The translations under genes were made by a program, and so were the position numbers. A DNA stretch of 64,000 bases from Luzula sylvatica (Eukaryota; Streptophyta; Magnoliopsida; Poales; Juncaceae): assembly GCA_946800325.1 (NCBI GenBank), contig OX326961.1, forward strand, positions 13,328,215-13,392,214, given 5' to 3'. Shown one piece after another: positions 1 through 11,328 of the stretch (the first letter of the stretch is position 1; every line of letters begins with the position of its first letter). The notes below the pieces were generated by a model. The model searched no databases. It saw only the letters and a program-made list of their open reading frames with translations, and had not been told where the DNA came from.

Positions 1-258
1 GATAAAAAAAAAAAAAATTATACAAAAATAAGCTAAGTAATGATAAAATAAAGAATATATGTCCGACTTGAATCGTTTTGTCAAGTTTGAGTCGTAGAAT
101 CATAAAATTCTCAGACTTGAGTCGAAATTTCGACAATTATGTTATTGACGTTATCATATGCTAATATTGATTAGAGGGTATTTATGGTGTCTTCACAAAG
201 TCTATATTTTATCATGCGAATTTCAAAAATAATTAATTGGATGAATTAACAATTCAAC

Positions 259-375
259 CAACCGTCCCATAGTTTGGATGGTTAGGTGTTTTGGCACATA
301 ATTCATAAATTGTGAGTTCGAGTCCAATTGGTATTATATAAAATTTGAATTAAAAAAAAATGAACTCCTAAAAAA
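259..375 (+). mobile_element. tRNA-derived SINE with 15-bp target duplication
   Basis: A short retroposon with an RNA polymerase III promoter: an A-box-like stretch at 270-281 (TAGTTTGGATGG) and a B box at 315-325 (AGTTCGAGTCC), spaced about 35 bp as in a tRNA. It is followed by an A-rich tail (349-360 and 370-377). The 15-base sequence AATTAACAATTCAAC occurs at 244-258 and again, perfectly, at 376-390, flanking the unit as a target-site duplication. The spacing, A-rich end and long TSD are seen directly; the SINE class is inferred from them. It encodes nothing and needs LINE enzymes to move. Confidence 0.75.
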
Positions 376-390
376 AATTAACAATTCAAC

Positions 391-2128
391 TGACATCAAA
401 TTTACATGTAAATATGGATTAAAAATAAATTCACACATATGTATATATGTATATATGTTTATTAATATGTTGACATTAGCAGTTAATTCATATTTTTAAT
501 TAGATTGATGATTAACCCCCCCTAATCATTTTTAGAATTCACGTCAAAAATGGTGTTGAGGGTTTGTGAGGGCAAAATATAATTTATGTCTTGTTTATAC
601 ATGTATCGTCATATTTTATTATTTTTTTTATTTCTTTATGATTTTCTTTGTGTTTATTATTATTATTATTATTATTATTATCTTAGAATATCATGCTTAT
701 TATAATAAAATGATTTTCTAGTAATTTCGTTTATATATTTGTAAAATGAGTTAATATCATGCTTATTATAATAAAATGATTTTCTAATAATATTTGTAAT
801 TTTGTAAAGTAATATTAGAGTTAGAATAAGATTTAATATTTACAATGCAATTTGTATATTTTGAATATTTTTTAATAAAGAATATAAAAATATATGTAAT
901 AATATTCGAAATTAATTTGTATTCGTATTCGAAAATATTGAAAATGTATTCATTCATGTTACATTCCAAACCAAATTTGTATCCACTATAATTTGTATTC
1001 AAAAACTGTATATTACACATTCACTATTCAACCATTTTGCAAATGGACCCATGACTTAAGTGGTTGAACGCATGAATTATACATTCAAATTTTATTAAAA
1101 TTAATGGATGAAAAACATACTTTTTTCCATTTAATAAAATAAAATATTCGACCATTTTTGCTTCGTTTACATTCCTAGACAAAATGTATAAATGTATGCT
1201 CATAATTCTATAATTTAGAATTTGATTCGCATGTATTGATTGCACATGGATTTTAAAAGCCTATTCGATAATAAATACTACATAGATTTGCCAATGAATT
1301 TCGAAAAATCTAAAAATAAAAAGAAAACTGGAAGAAACACTACTTTTATTAGTAAAAAGAAAATAAAGAGATGCTATTTGAAAATAATTTCATATAAAAA
1401 ATAAAGAAGTATGTACTTTTGTTGTAGTAAAAATAAAAATATTTATTTGTTTGTATTTTTTTATTGGATACAAATTACTTTTTTGTTGTTGTCCTAATTG
1501 GATTTTGTGTCGATAGAAATGACTTATTTATGAGAATATACGAAAGCCTACCATCACCGAGATGGGTTTATTTTGCTTATTATTTTCCAAGCCCATTATT
1601 TATCTTTCTTAGACAAGCCTTGAATATTGAGATATTGGCTTTGTGAAGAAAAATAATAAAAGCCCAAATCATAATAAACATACAAGAAAATAGAACTTCA
1701 AACTTTGTTCACAAAATATTCAGGTTTCCAAGGCCCTGAAAATTTGAATTTTGAAGAACAAATCTTTTGGAGCAAAGAGCCAAGCATTAGGTTTGTAATT
1801 CCCCATTTCAATGAAATTAATCAATGCTTGCTCCCTCCCTATTTTCATCAAGCTTGTCTTCTACTAAAAAACACCAATTTACATCTTGATTCCAGGAAAG
1901 ATTTTTGGCTTATTAATTTGAATTTGAATTGTGGTGATTCAATTTTTTCTCTTATTTCCAAATTACTGGTAATAATTGATAGAAACAAGATAACTTCATT
2001 TGCATAAATGCTTGTTTCTACTCAAAACCAAAACCCATTACTTAAAATCTGAGGACTAGATCTCTATATACCTTTTAAAAAATATCAAATAATCCAAGCA
2101 ATCCACATTTCACTCTTCTTACCACCCC
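391..2128. other. AT-rich intergenic DNA upstream of the Ole e 1-like gene
   Basis: No gene is supported here. It contains a (TTA)n microsatellite at about 655-681 and a 33-bp direct repeat (688-720 and 754-786). The short ORFs at 784-1245 and 1464-2007 show no recognisable domain or codon signature and are probably chance. Confidence 0.6.
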
Positions 2129-2134
2129 TATAAA
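2129..2134 (+). promoter_or_regulatory. TATA box of the Ole e 1-like gene
   Basis: TATAAA lies 75 bp upstream of the start codon at 2209, inside a CT/CA-rich leader (cactcttcttaccacccc). This fits a transcription start near 2160. Inferred from position and sequence only. Confidence 0.5.
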
Positions 2135-2208
2135 TTACACCCATGTATCCATCCCCATGATATTAACTCAACACAAATTCTCTCTCATTCTAATCAAGAA
2201 CTTTAACC

Positions 2209-2833
2209 ATGATTTCAGCCAATTATGTTAATTCAGTGACCCTAATTTCACTAATGATCCTCTTTATGGGGCCGCTTCCTTCGAAAGTGACCGGAGTACC
2301 ACCACCACCACCACCACCGTCGCCGCCAATGAGTTACAAGAATATTTCAATAGTAGGCGAAGTCTTTTGTAAATCATGCAACCTTCCAGGCTATGTTAAG
2401 TCCATGGATGCTTCGCCAATCACGGGTACTAATTTATATATTTATTTTCATATCGTACTAGGTAAGAATTTCTCATTATATTTTGTTTGCATTTCATGGC
2501 ATGATCAACATTAATTTTAATTTTACAGGTGCGGTTGTACGAGTTGTATGTTACGATGCGGACTGGAAGTACAGTGCGGTGTCGACCCGAAGCGGAGAAA
2601 ATGGCTTTTTCTCCGTACCGTGGCAAAACGTTTCATGTTTCATTCCAAGTCGTTGCTTTGCTTTCCTCGATTGGTCACCGCTCGATTTTTGCAACGTTTC
2701 GTTTTACCCTGAGGGCTTAAACGGTGCTTCGGTGACCTTGGTCGACGTGAAGCATGGAGATCAGGGAATATACTCTCCCGGTGCTTTGATGTACGGCCCT
2801 GCGAGTGGGGCTCGTTGTCCCTCTATGCCTTGA
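2209..2833 (+). CDS. Pollen Ole e 1-like secreted cell-wall protein, two exons
   Basis: Two exons: 2209-2425 and 2529-2833, split by a 103-bp intron with GT at 2426 and AG at 2527-2528, in phase 1. The product is 173 aa. The N-terminus is a hydrophobic signal peptide (about residues 1-29) followed by a proline run (PPPPPPPSPP). The rest is a cysteine-containing Ole e 1 domain: VGEVFCKSC, VRVVCYD, GFFSVPW, CF, CNVSFYP and a C-terminal SGARCPS. Family members are small secreted proteins of the cell wall or pollen surface; the proline tract resembles extensin-like relatives. The exon 2 continuation restores the canonical domain, so the splice model is well supported. A TATA box lies 75 bp upstream. 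Substrate or partner cannot be told from sequence. Confidence 0.88.
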
Positions 2834-3787
2834 TGATACTAGCTTGCGCGGGGAAATATATGTATTCACTATTTGAGAGTTGTGTTTTTATGGGAATAAG
2901 TTTAGCAGAATGAAGCGGTATGGATTTTGATTTTGATTTTAGTTTCTCCTTCAAATTATTATTTAAAGAAATGATTCTACCTTATAAGAAAATATAAAAT
3001 GTTGATTTTGATTTTGGATCTGAACTCGCACTTGAATCTTTTGAACCGCAAAGGGATTAGAAATTGAATATAACGCTAATCCAACCCGAATATGGTCTGT
3101 TTATGGCTCGAATCTTTGATCCGGGTAACTGAACAATTGCCTATATGGTTATGCTCGAATGAAATATCACCTTGTATATGGTTATGCTTGAATGAAATAT
3201 GGTCTGTCTATGGTCTGTTTATGGCTCGAACATAAAATATCGTTGCATATAATAACAGAGAATTTCATCTACACCGTGAAAAAACCTCGAAATATTGCCT
3301 ATATGGTTATGCTCAAATGAAATATCACAAAATTACATAACAAATATCATGTATATCCCTCGAAATATCGCCTATACGGTCCCAAATGAAATATCACAAA
3401 ATTATATAACAAATATCATGTATATCCCTAGAAATCAATTTGTTGTACGATCTCGGGACAGTGAATATAAAATTGGTGGCATAAGTTGAATTCAAGTCCA
3501 CACGCAGTTGGATTATATGTTACAATGACTTGACCTTACTAATAAATGAGTGGAAATATTTTTTCTTAGCGTATCGCTATATCAGAGACTTTTCCAATTT
3601 GAATTGTTGCAGCATGTCACTGTAGACTTTTCCATTTGAATTGTTGTACTCTGATATTTTGCTCAATCATTAATTTAATTGAATGAAATTGTCTGTCTTG
3701 GAGAAAAACCAAGTTATATATTCACATTCTTTGGTTGCAGAATAGCACACTCAAATATCCATAGTTCAAAAAATAAGGAGCCTTAGA
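2834..3787. repeat. Intergenic tandem repeats between Ole e 1-like and LRR genes
   Basis: No gene. A unit of roughly 72 bp occurs twice at about 3288-3430, containing 'atatcacaaaatta.ataacaaatatcatgtatat'-type sequence. Shorter imperfect copies of 'atggttatgctcgaatgaaatat' lie at 3140-3240. The 64-aa ORF at 3295 is an artefact of this repeat. The last 100 bp before 3788 is presumably promoter and leader of the LRR gene. Confidence 0.6.
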
Positions 3788-5851
3788 ATGAAGCTCTTGT
3801 TTATTCTCTCTCTCATGATTATTGGAGTCAATCTTAACTCAATAAATGGTTGCTTCGAGATTGAAAGGAGGGCACTTCTTACCTTCAAAACTGGCATAAT
3901 TGATCCATACGGTCTCCTAACTTCGTGGCATGGTCAGAATTGCTGCAATTGGAGTGGAGTTGGATGTGAAAAAAAAACTGGTCATGTTATGAGGCTTAAC
4001 TTTAGCACTCCAGATTCATATTATTCTCAAGGTAATAAGATCGATCCATCTTTACTTCATCTAAGACATTTAACTCATCTTGATCTTAGTTACATTGATT
4101 TTTCGAGCATTGACATTCCTGAATTCATTGGTTCATTTGAAAATCTCATTTACCTCGACCTCTCTCGGTCATTTTTTGGTGGTATTATGCCATATCAACT
4201 CGGAAATCTTTCCAAACTTCGTTATCTTGATTTAGGTTATTCGAACTTCAGAGGTACTATACCAACTCAACTGGGAAATCTTTCTAATCTTCGATACCTT
4301 AGCTTAGATCATGCTTACAGTTCCCATATCCCTGTCGGTCATATCTCATGGATTTCGCGTTTGAGTTTTCTTGAATATCTTGACATGAGCAATAACAACC
4401 TAAATGGAGTTGTAGTCTGGCCAGAAATTCACAATATGTCATCTTTAGAGACCTTAATTTTATCAGAATGTGATCTTTCGGGTAGTATGGAATATATTTT
4501 TCTCGCATCTAATAATTTCGAGGATCCTCTTCCAACTTTTCTTTCTGGACTATTATGGCTAGATCTCTCAAACAACAATATATCAGGACCTTTTCCATCC
4601 AAAATGAATTTAACATCAATAATGTCACTTCGGCTCTCGGGAAATTACATTAGCGGTACTATCCCCTTTTATATTTGTGACATGCATGGGTTAAAATACT
4701 TGAGTTTATCCGATAACATCGTATCCGGAGAGATTCCATCTTGTTGGAATAAAACAAATCTGATCATGATGGATCTATCCAATAACGATCTTACCGGAGA
4801 ACTTCTAACATCTCTAGGTTCGTTGACAGGTTTGCAAACCTTGCAACTTTACAATAACAACCTTCATGGTGAAATTCCATTAACCTTGAAACACTTCAAA
4901 AACATTGTTTTCTTAGGTCTAGGAAAGAATAAATTTTTTGGAAAAATACCATCATGGATAGGCACATGCTTGAAAAATCTTGTAATTATACAATTACGGT
5001 CGAACATGTTTAGCGGCTTCATTCCTCGAGAGCTTGGACAACTTGCATATCTTCGTATTTTGGATCTTGCTCATAATTACTTAGTGGGTTTTGTGTCCTC
5101 CTCCTTTGGCAACTTTAGCGCGATGCGGAGTAATACATCAACAAATTTTTATTTAGAATCCTTTTCTACAAGGCATATGTATGTCGAAATTATTGAAGGG
5201 GCCTTGTTTGTTGACCTATTCACGAATATAGAAGGTCAACTCGATCAAATCACGAGTATCGATCTCTCGAGAAACAATCTAAGTGGGATGATTCCAAAAG
5301 AAATTGGATCACTAAAATATTTAATCAATTTGAATTTATCATTGAATAGTCTCATAGGAGAAATTCCTTATACCATCGGGGTCATGCCATCTTTGGAGTG
5401 TCTTGATCTTTCTTTTAACAAGCTCTCAGGATCCATTCCGTATTTTCCCATGTTAAACCACTTAAATTTATCGTATAATAATTTATCTGGAAAAATTCCG
5501 TACGGTGGAAACCTAGATTACCTCTACCATGGATACCGAGGTAACCTTAACGACCCCTCGATATACATTGAAAATGCTTATCTTTGTGGGCCTCCAACTA
5601 ATACGACGTGCCTCGAAGATGGTAGAACCATTGTGGGTATTGGAGTTGATAAGGAAGGAATTGAGATGTCATGGTCGTATTATTCTATCGGAGGAGGTTT
5701 CATCTTTGGATGGTGGTGTATTTGTGGTGTCCTGATATTTTGTCCAGATTGGACGATTGCTTATTTTCAAAGGCTCGATAAGTTGTTTGATGATATTTAT
5801 GTAAATTTTGTATTAATTACGAGGAGATTGAAGCATGTTTGCGGGAGTTAA
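3788..5851 (+). CDS. LRR receptor-like protein (EIX2/Cf-like), shortened, no kinase
   Basis: An intronless 687-aa reading frame. Residues 1-21 form a signal peptide. An LRR N-terminal cap with paired cysteines follows (NCCNWSGVGC, about 51-60), then extracellular plant-type LRRs of the form LxxLxLxxNxLxGxIP. A non-LRR island lies about residues 445-485, before four last LRRs. Next come a cap ending YLCGPPTNTTC (about 600), a transmembrane helix (about 632-655) and a short cytoplasmic tail without kinase. This is the layout of receptor-like proteins, which sense microbial or developmental ligands at the plasma membrane and signal through partner kinases. Relatives are usually 900-1000 aa. The break is visible near residue 236, where an LRR runs abruptly from SECDLSGSME into a new one, suggesting in-frame loss of several LRRs. 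Ligand unknown; it may be a functional short paralogue or a decaying one. Confidence 0.85.
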   Translation: MKLLFILSLMIIGVNLNSINGCFEIERRALLTFKTGIIDPYGLLTSWHGQNCCNWSGVGCEKKTGHVMRLNFSTPDSYYSQGNKIDPSLLHLRHLTHLDLSYIDFSSIDIPEFIGSFENLIYLDLSRSFFGGIMPYQLGNLSKLRYLDLGYSNFRGTIPTQLGNLSNLRYLSLDHAYSSHIPVGHISWISRLSFLEYLDMSNNNLNGVVVWPEIHNMSSLETLILSECDLSGSMEYIFLASNNFEDPLPTFLSGLLWLDLSNNNISGPFPSKMNLTSIMSLRLSGNYISGTIPFYICDMHGLKYLSLSDNIVSGEIPSCWNKTNLIMMDLSNNDLTGELLTSLGSLTGLQTLQLYNNNLHGEIPLTLKHFKNIVFLGLGKNKFFGKIPSWIGTCLKNLVIIQLRSNMFSGFIPRELGQLAYLRILDLAHNYLVGFVSSSFGNFSAMRSNTSTNFYLESFSTRHMYVEIIEGALFVDLFTNIEGQLDQITSIDLSRNNLSGMIPKEIGSLKYLINLNLSLNSLIGEIPYTIGVMPSLECLDLSFNKLSGSIPYFPMLNHLNLSYNNLSGKIPYGGNLDYLYHGYRGNLNDPSIYIENAYLCGPPTNTTCLEDGRTIVGIGVDKEGIEMSWSYYSIGGGFIFGWWCICGVLIFCPDWTIAYFQRLDKLFDDIYVNFVLITRRLKHVCGS

Positions 5852-6802
5852 TTAACAAAAATAAAAATATGTGTTATCGTAAATTTTTGTATTCGATTTC
5901 TTGTTTGCATCGTAAAGTAAATAATTGTCACCGCCCAGTTTCGCATTTTAGAAACTGGCAGAGAAAGGGAAAGTTCCGAGTTGGTCCTCGTATCTAGCAG
6001 GTTTAGTACTCCTTAGTCAATTGTTCGATAAAATGCTTGATACGACTTGCACGCAAATTGCATTATACAAGTTGAGACACTAAGGGGTTTAACATTTTAA
6101 ACGTAATTTAATCTTATTAGTTATTTACTACAAACGGGTTTTAAATTAAAAAATATATATTATTAATTGAAAGGCATAAAATGGTAGGATAAAATTTATT
6201 TAATTGGAGTTTTTTTTTACTTACAAATTTATTTATCTGAGATGAATGATTCTTGAATGTGGAAATTTGTAAAAATGTGCAAGATAAAATACGGAGTCTA
6301 AATTACATTAAGGGCCTGCTTGATATGGAGTACTTCCACGCACAATTTACCCCGCATTTTACCTGCATTGCTTAATTAGGAAATCTAATGCATTGATTAC
6401 CTTCCTAATTAATACATGCGAGTGTAGATTGCGGTTTTAACTACTGGGCATTTCAAAGACTTTTCACTGATATTATAAAGAGAGATTGAAAAAATATATA
6501 TTATTCAGTTAAATTAAGTACATTAAACAAAAATAATAAAATTATAAAAATATAAATTAGGATTAATTACACTGTCATTTGTATTATAAAAATATAAATT
6601 AAGTACATTAAACAAAAATAAAAAAAATACCTGGCTTCTCTGTACAAGATTAATTTGAACTCGTTAATTTGGGATTAAATGTATATGATTGCAGTGTATT
6701 TGATAATCTATGTGTTGTTTGATCTGATGAATTATAAAATCATGTATTAAAAAAATTGTTGGTTGATTTGTATTGCAAATCCTGATTGAGAATTTAGTTA
6801 TA
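5852..6802. other. AT-rich intergenic DNA
   Basis: No coding sequence seen. A 30-bp repeat ('tataaattaagtacattaaacaaaaata'-like) occurs near 6515 and 6592. The LRR gene 3' end lies at the left edge and a Helitron-like terminus starts at 6803. Confidence 0.5.
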
Positions 6803-6970
6803 CTAGGAGAATACTCGCGCTACGCGACGATAATGTTAATTATATTTTTCATTATAATAAAATTATTTTAACTCATTAATTTATGATTATGAATATGTTT
6901 TACAATTATTTTAAATTATGATATCAACAAATCTAATTTTGTAATCAAATAATAACATTCATAATAGCAA
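6803..6970 (-). mobile_element. Helitron-like 3' end (family 2), copy 1
   Basis: Read on the minus strand the sequence ends with a hairpin (TCGCG-TAG-CGCGA, 6815-6827), an 8-bp spacer and CTAG at 6803-6806, followed by T. This is the terminal layout of Helitrons. About 165 bp inward matches the sequence starting at 47330, showing a repeated family. The other end is not identified, so the size is unknown; the F-box pseudogene could lie inside. No Rep or helicase ORF is present. Confidence 0.5.
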
Positions 6971-7280
6971 GGACCGAACCAGGAGGGCTAGCGGGGGTCC
7001 CGAAATTGCATTCTCTCTTGATTCAATTCAAGGTATACCTTTTACCGAAATTAGGGGTTAGATTTCAGTTTGTGTTTTTCAGAAGATTTCATGTTGTTTA
7101 GTTTATGATTTATTGATTTCTGCAAATTTTCTGTCTTCTCTTCTCGACATAGCATTAATTTCTGTTTTTTCTTCGTAATTGAAATATGGTGGGGTTTGTT
7201 GATTCAGATTAATTAGGGTATTTTTGTGCTAATTCTCTCTATGTGTTATTAGTTATTACAGTTTGGTCAATTTGAACGCA

Positions 7281-8399
7281 ATGGCTGACTGGTCGAATCG
7301 TACAAATGACGTGCTCGAGCATTTGACCAGTTGTTTTACCCTTCCCGATCATAACCGATTCAGTGCCGTTTGCCATAACTGACGATTAGTCGCAAAACAA
7401 AAGCTTCATCGTCCCGTCGAAGAGTTACCATGGTTGGTGTTGGGAGAGGACGAAAAAACCAAGAAACGCAATTTCTATAACTTTTCGGAGAAGAGGCATT
7501 ACTCGATTGACATTCCTGAACTGTACGGCAATACGTTTCACTGCCATGATTTTGTTGTAGATGAGAAAAGAAACAGTCGTCTACTAAACCCATTCACTAG
7601 GGAATGCTACGAATTACCGCCCTAACCCCCACTACAATCGAGTAATGCCTCTTCTCATGATCCTCGGGAGCCATCGGATTTCACTCCCATGATTTTGTTC
7701 GGTGATTATCGTAACCTCGCAATGTGGAGGCGGGCGAGAAATCTTGGATCGTGATACGAGAATCCGAACACCATTTTAAAACTGATGTTATTTGTTTTTA
7801 AAGGACAATTTTATGCTCTTTCCAATTCTATTTATGCTATTTGCCAAATTAGTCAGAATGCAAACCCGAAATAAGCGAATTAATAAGCTGGTCAAAAAGC
7901 GAAGTTTCAAGATATTTCGTAGACCGGAACGGAGAAACGCTATTGGTTGTTCAAAGGCTACAAAATTTATCCCGCAATGACCCCGCAAGGCCATTTGTTT
8001 CCATATGTGCATTCAACAAATCGCGCGAGGGCAAAATTGTATACCTATTTTATTCATGCGGGTTCGTTGCGGGATATTTCATGCGGGGTGCATAGTATTT
8101 TTGAAAAATTATGGATCCCCAGAACCCAGTTTACATATAAGTTTCAGGTTGTGACTATTAATTCCAAAATATTTGTGGGCAATAATTCAGCTGTTGTCGT
8201 TGATTCGAAAAAGTTTCCAAGTTATATTGGAAGCGGTATTTACTTCGGTGACTTGTGTGAGAGTTTTAATTCCGTAGACGGTGGACATGATTTTGGAGCC
8301 TACGACATGGTTAACGAAACTATTGATTTATCTGCTGACGAAGATGATATCTTTCGTCCTCCCGAAGCGGCACTTATCTGGTTGACGCCCAGCCCGTGA
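7281..8399 (+). pseudogene. KIB1/DUF295 F-box protein pseudogene
   Basis: The frame opens with an F-box-like segment (DVLEHLTSCFTLPDHNRFSAVCHN) but meets TGA at 7380-7382, where the family has the Trp of VCxxW (W34 to stop). The frame reads on to a TAA at 7623, passing NSRLLNPFTRECYELPP, a DUF295 motif. One extra T near 7795 shifts the frame (DVICF then KGQFYALSNSIYAI). Another frame carries VDRNGETLLVVQR, and the first frame resumes with IFVGNNSAVVVDSKKFPS, YIGSGIYFGD and DGGHDFGAYDMVNETIDL. These are ordered landmarks of F-box/DUF295 proteins, which act as substrate receptors of SCF E3 ligases. At least one nonsense and several frameshifts make it non-functional. The leader (7031-7210) resembles 37540-37706, and a C-terminal fragment is at 41352. 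Confidence 0.85.
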
Positions 8400-8861
8400 T
8401 GACTCTAATTTATGTTGTTGTAATTATTTGTACCAGCAACAAGTGGTTATATGTGGGCTAAATAAACGAAGAACGAGTTATTTGGAGACTATATATCTAC
8501 CTTAATTATATTTACCAAACAATTTGTGAATTACTGATTGAATGTTGAATGCTGGTTCAGCCCCTCATGATTATATGTTCAAATAATTTATTCAAACTAT
8601 GGACCTTATGTTTACTAAATATACTTTTAAATTTTAATAGTTTATCTGCCTTGTTAATTCTTCTGACCCGTTAATTTTTGGGTTCCAAATTTTGAAAAAA
8701 TCGCCTCGTTTTTTTGTGAACCATTTTTTTATGTTATTTAGAAAATAGAATTGTTTTTGCACACGTCTACTTACTGTCCGTTTTTCACTGTCCGAAGAAT
8801 TACACTCCGGAGGTGCTCATTATTCGGTTGTCTATAGTGTCTTTTCGCCACATGCTATCCC
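8400..8861. other. Intergenic DNA downstream of the F-box pseudogene
   Basis: AT-rich sequence with no ORF of note. It probably includes the former 3' UTR of the pseudogene. Confidence 0.4.
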
Positions 8862-9039
8862 GAGTAGTGATAGGAACCCCACCTTTTTGACCACGAATTG
8901 TACCCACCTGCCACGTGGCAGGCAGGCAGGCAGGAATTGGATACATAAGAAAGTAGGCAAAAAATCATCCATTAACAGACTGCCACGTGACAGGTGGGTA
9001 CAATTCATGGTCAAAAAAGTGGAGTTCCTAGCATTACTC
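8862..9039. mobile_element. Mutator-type MITE with long inverted repeats and G-box motifs
   Basis: A 178-bp non-autonomous element whose two halves are reverse complements over more than 55 bp. The left half starts GAGTAGTGATAGGAAC and the right half read on the minus strand starts GAGTAATGCTAGGAAC. Flanks are TGCTATCCC (8853-8861) and TGCTAGCCC (9040-9048), a 9-bp target duplication with one mismatch, the size made by Mutator-like transposases. Each arm carries CACGTG inside TGCCACGTG(G/A)CAG, a G-box. A short GCAG tandem lies after the left arm. Both arms are seen directly; the superfamily is inferred from the 9-bp duplication. Confidence 0.75.
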
Positions 9040-11328
9040 TGCTAGCCCTTATCCTTTCTTATACTTTTTCATATTATTTTATATTATTTTATATTATATG
9101 GATAAAAGATATGTTGTTATTATGCCGTTATTATTATTATTTATATATGTTGTTCATTTTACACTATGGATTAAATATGTTATTATTTATATATTTTTAT
9201 CCAGTATTTATACTGTTATTTATACTTTTTATTACATCTTTTTATTTTTTATTATTATTATTTATACATTTTCTATACTTGAAATTAAATTTGTTGTTAT
9301 TTATATTTTTTTACTATTATTTATATCTTTTATGTTGTTATTTATATATATTTTCATTAAAAAAGATGTACAAACATGAAAATAAAATGTGTAAAAACAA
9401 CTGCTACATATTTATACATTTTTCTATACTATGGATAAAACTTTGTTGTTATTTATATTTTTTCATTGTAAAAATATATAAATACGAAGTCGAAATGAAG
9501 TTTAAAAGTATAAAACAACTATCTAAATATGAAGACGGAAGATGTATTGGACATTGTCCGAATATTATGCGATGTCTGACCGCTCGTCTAATTTTACGTC
9601 CATGTTTTTTTATAAACATGTGTTTTGTCATGTGGGGCTCTGTGTTAAAAATGAACGGTTTGGAGTGCATTATTTCCACAGTGTGTGTTAGCAACACTCT
9701 TTTCATAAAATAATGTTTAGATTTCAAATTTTATGACTGTAAACTTAAATCATTTTTTACATTAAATCAAAACACTAAATCCAAAATTAGCTCTCTTGAA
9801 TGTTGAAACTTGAAATTGTCAAAATTAAAATCATCATCAGTCCTCATTGACCTCAAGTCTTAGCATCATCAAAAAAAATTGTGCTCTGAATTCCAAAAAC
9901 CGTGTAGTTGAATTTGAAGTTGATTCTCGGTTCAACAAAAGTTTTAGAAAGCAAGAAAGTTTCCTATTAAACGTATGAGATGGTTTTGTCTAATTGGACA
10001 AAATAACATTTAAGTAAAAAAAAACTTTGCATTCCATGAAGAGATTGTTTAGAAATATTTTAGTTGGAATCTAGAGATTGTTTAGAAATTTAGGCAAATT
10101 AAGGGGTCCTTTTTGGAAATTTCTCTAAAATGAAACTACTGACAGCATTCATATGCCAATGATTGAAGCTTTATGAGATCTGCAGATTGGCAGAATTAAT
10201 GATTTTTACAATGAACTAATATACTATTCCTTATCATGATGTATTATTTGTAGTATTTAGTATTTAGTAATCCTAATTTAAATTTAAAAGGAATTCAGGT
10301 TTAATTATAATTATTGTGGGGATAGAAAGTTCCTCTTTTTTCTTTTGACAAAAGTTGCTTTTAACCAAAAAAGAGAAAAGAAAAAAAGTGAATTTTACTA
10401 TGCAAGATCTAGATTTGTTTTCTTTTCACATGCAATGCTTTCTTTTTTTCACATTGCAAAAATATTAAAAATAAAAGTTAGGATGAAATTAAAACGTTTA
10501 TAATCTCAAACCTAATTAAAGTTAAATGATATTATACCCAAAACTCACCAAGTTAGAATTTTTTTCTTTTATTTCCATTTTATAAGTGTAATTGGGCAGA
10601 AATTAAGGCCAACAACCAACATAATTAGGGGGAGGTTACGTTGATTTATAAAAAAATGACTGGATGCAATAATTTGACACCAAACTTCAACAATTTGATT
10701 CCTTACAAATTTTAAACTAACAAATATAGGATAATTGAGTCAATTTCAGAAATTTTGGTGAATTTGATTTTGAATTTTGAATTTTTGAACTCGAAAATTT
10801 TGTCTTCAACATTTTTTTGTGTGCCAAAAATATAGAGTACAAAATGTATAAATAAATTGCACACTATTAACAATCTTGTCATGAAATGAATTAGATATTG
10901 TGATCACATGATAAAATGCCATAATTCTAAATATAAAAAGATTAAGAAAATAATAAATCCAAAAGTAAGGAAGAAAGACCATTCTTATGCATAAATGAGC
11001 ACTAATCACAAATCTAAACAATATACATAAATAAATTAAAATCAAACAAAAATGCCATCTAGTGAGTACTGAGTGGTGAGTAACAAACACATTTCCTCGT
11101 TTCTAAACTTAAAAACTTCATTTTTTTTCCCAATTTATTCCTCTTTTGATGAACAAAATTTAGCTCAATCAACACTTTAAAATACATATTATATTCATAT
11201 CCACAGCAAACTAGCCACCATTCGGGAAGCATCAATTTGAAACCCTTCCCGAAAATCCAAAAACAATAAATAAAAAAAAGAAGTAAAACACTCAAAAAAT
11301 TCATGAAAAATCATTTCCTAAGAAAAAT
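9040..11328. other. Intergenic low-complexity DNA
   Basis: 9050-9480 is built of imperfect TTATTTATATTTT repeats. The long ORFs that cross it (8994-9713, 9098-9379) are hydrophobic low-complexity translations and are not credible genes. 9720-11328 is AT-rich without a supported feature; its right end is probably the 3' UTR of the DUF868 gene. Confidence 0.55.

Noticed and set aside
1705..2007. 100-codon ORF upstream of the Ole e 1-like gene
   Set aside because: No recognisable motif and AT-rich codons; does not begin with ATG.
8994..9713. 239-codon ORF rich in Tyr/Leu/Phe
   Set aside because: Translation of TTATTTATATTTT repeats with no domain; it starts inside the MITE arm.
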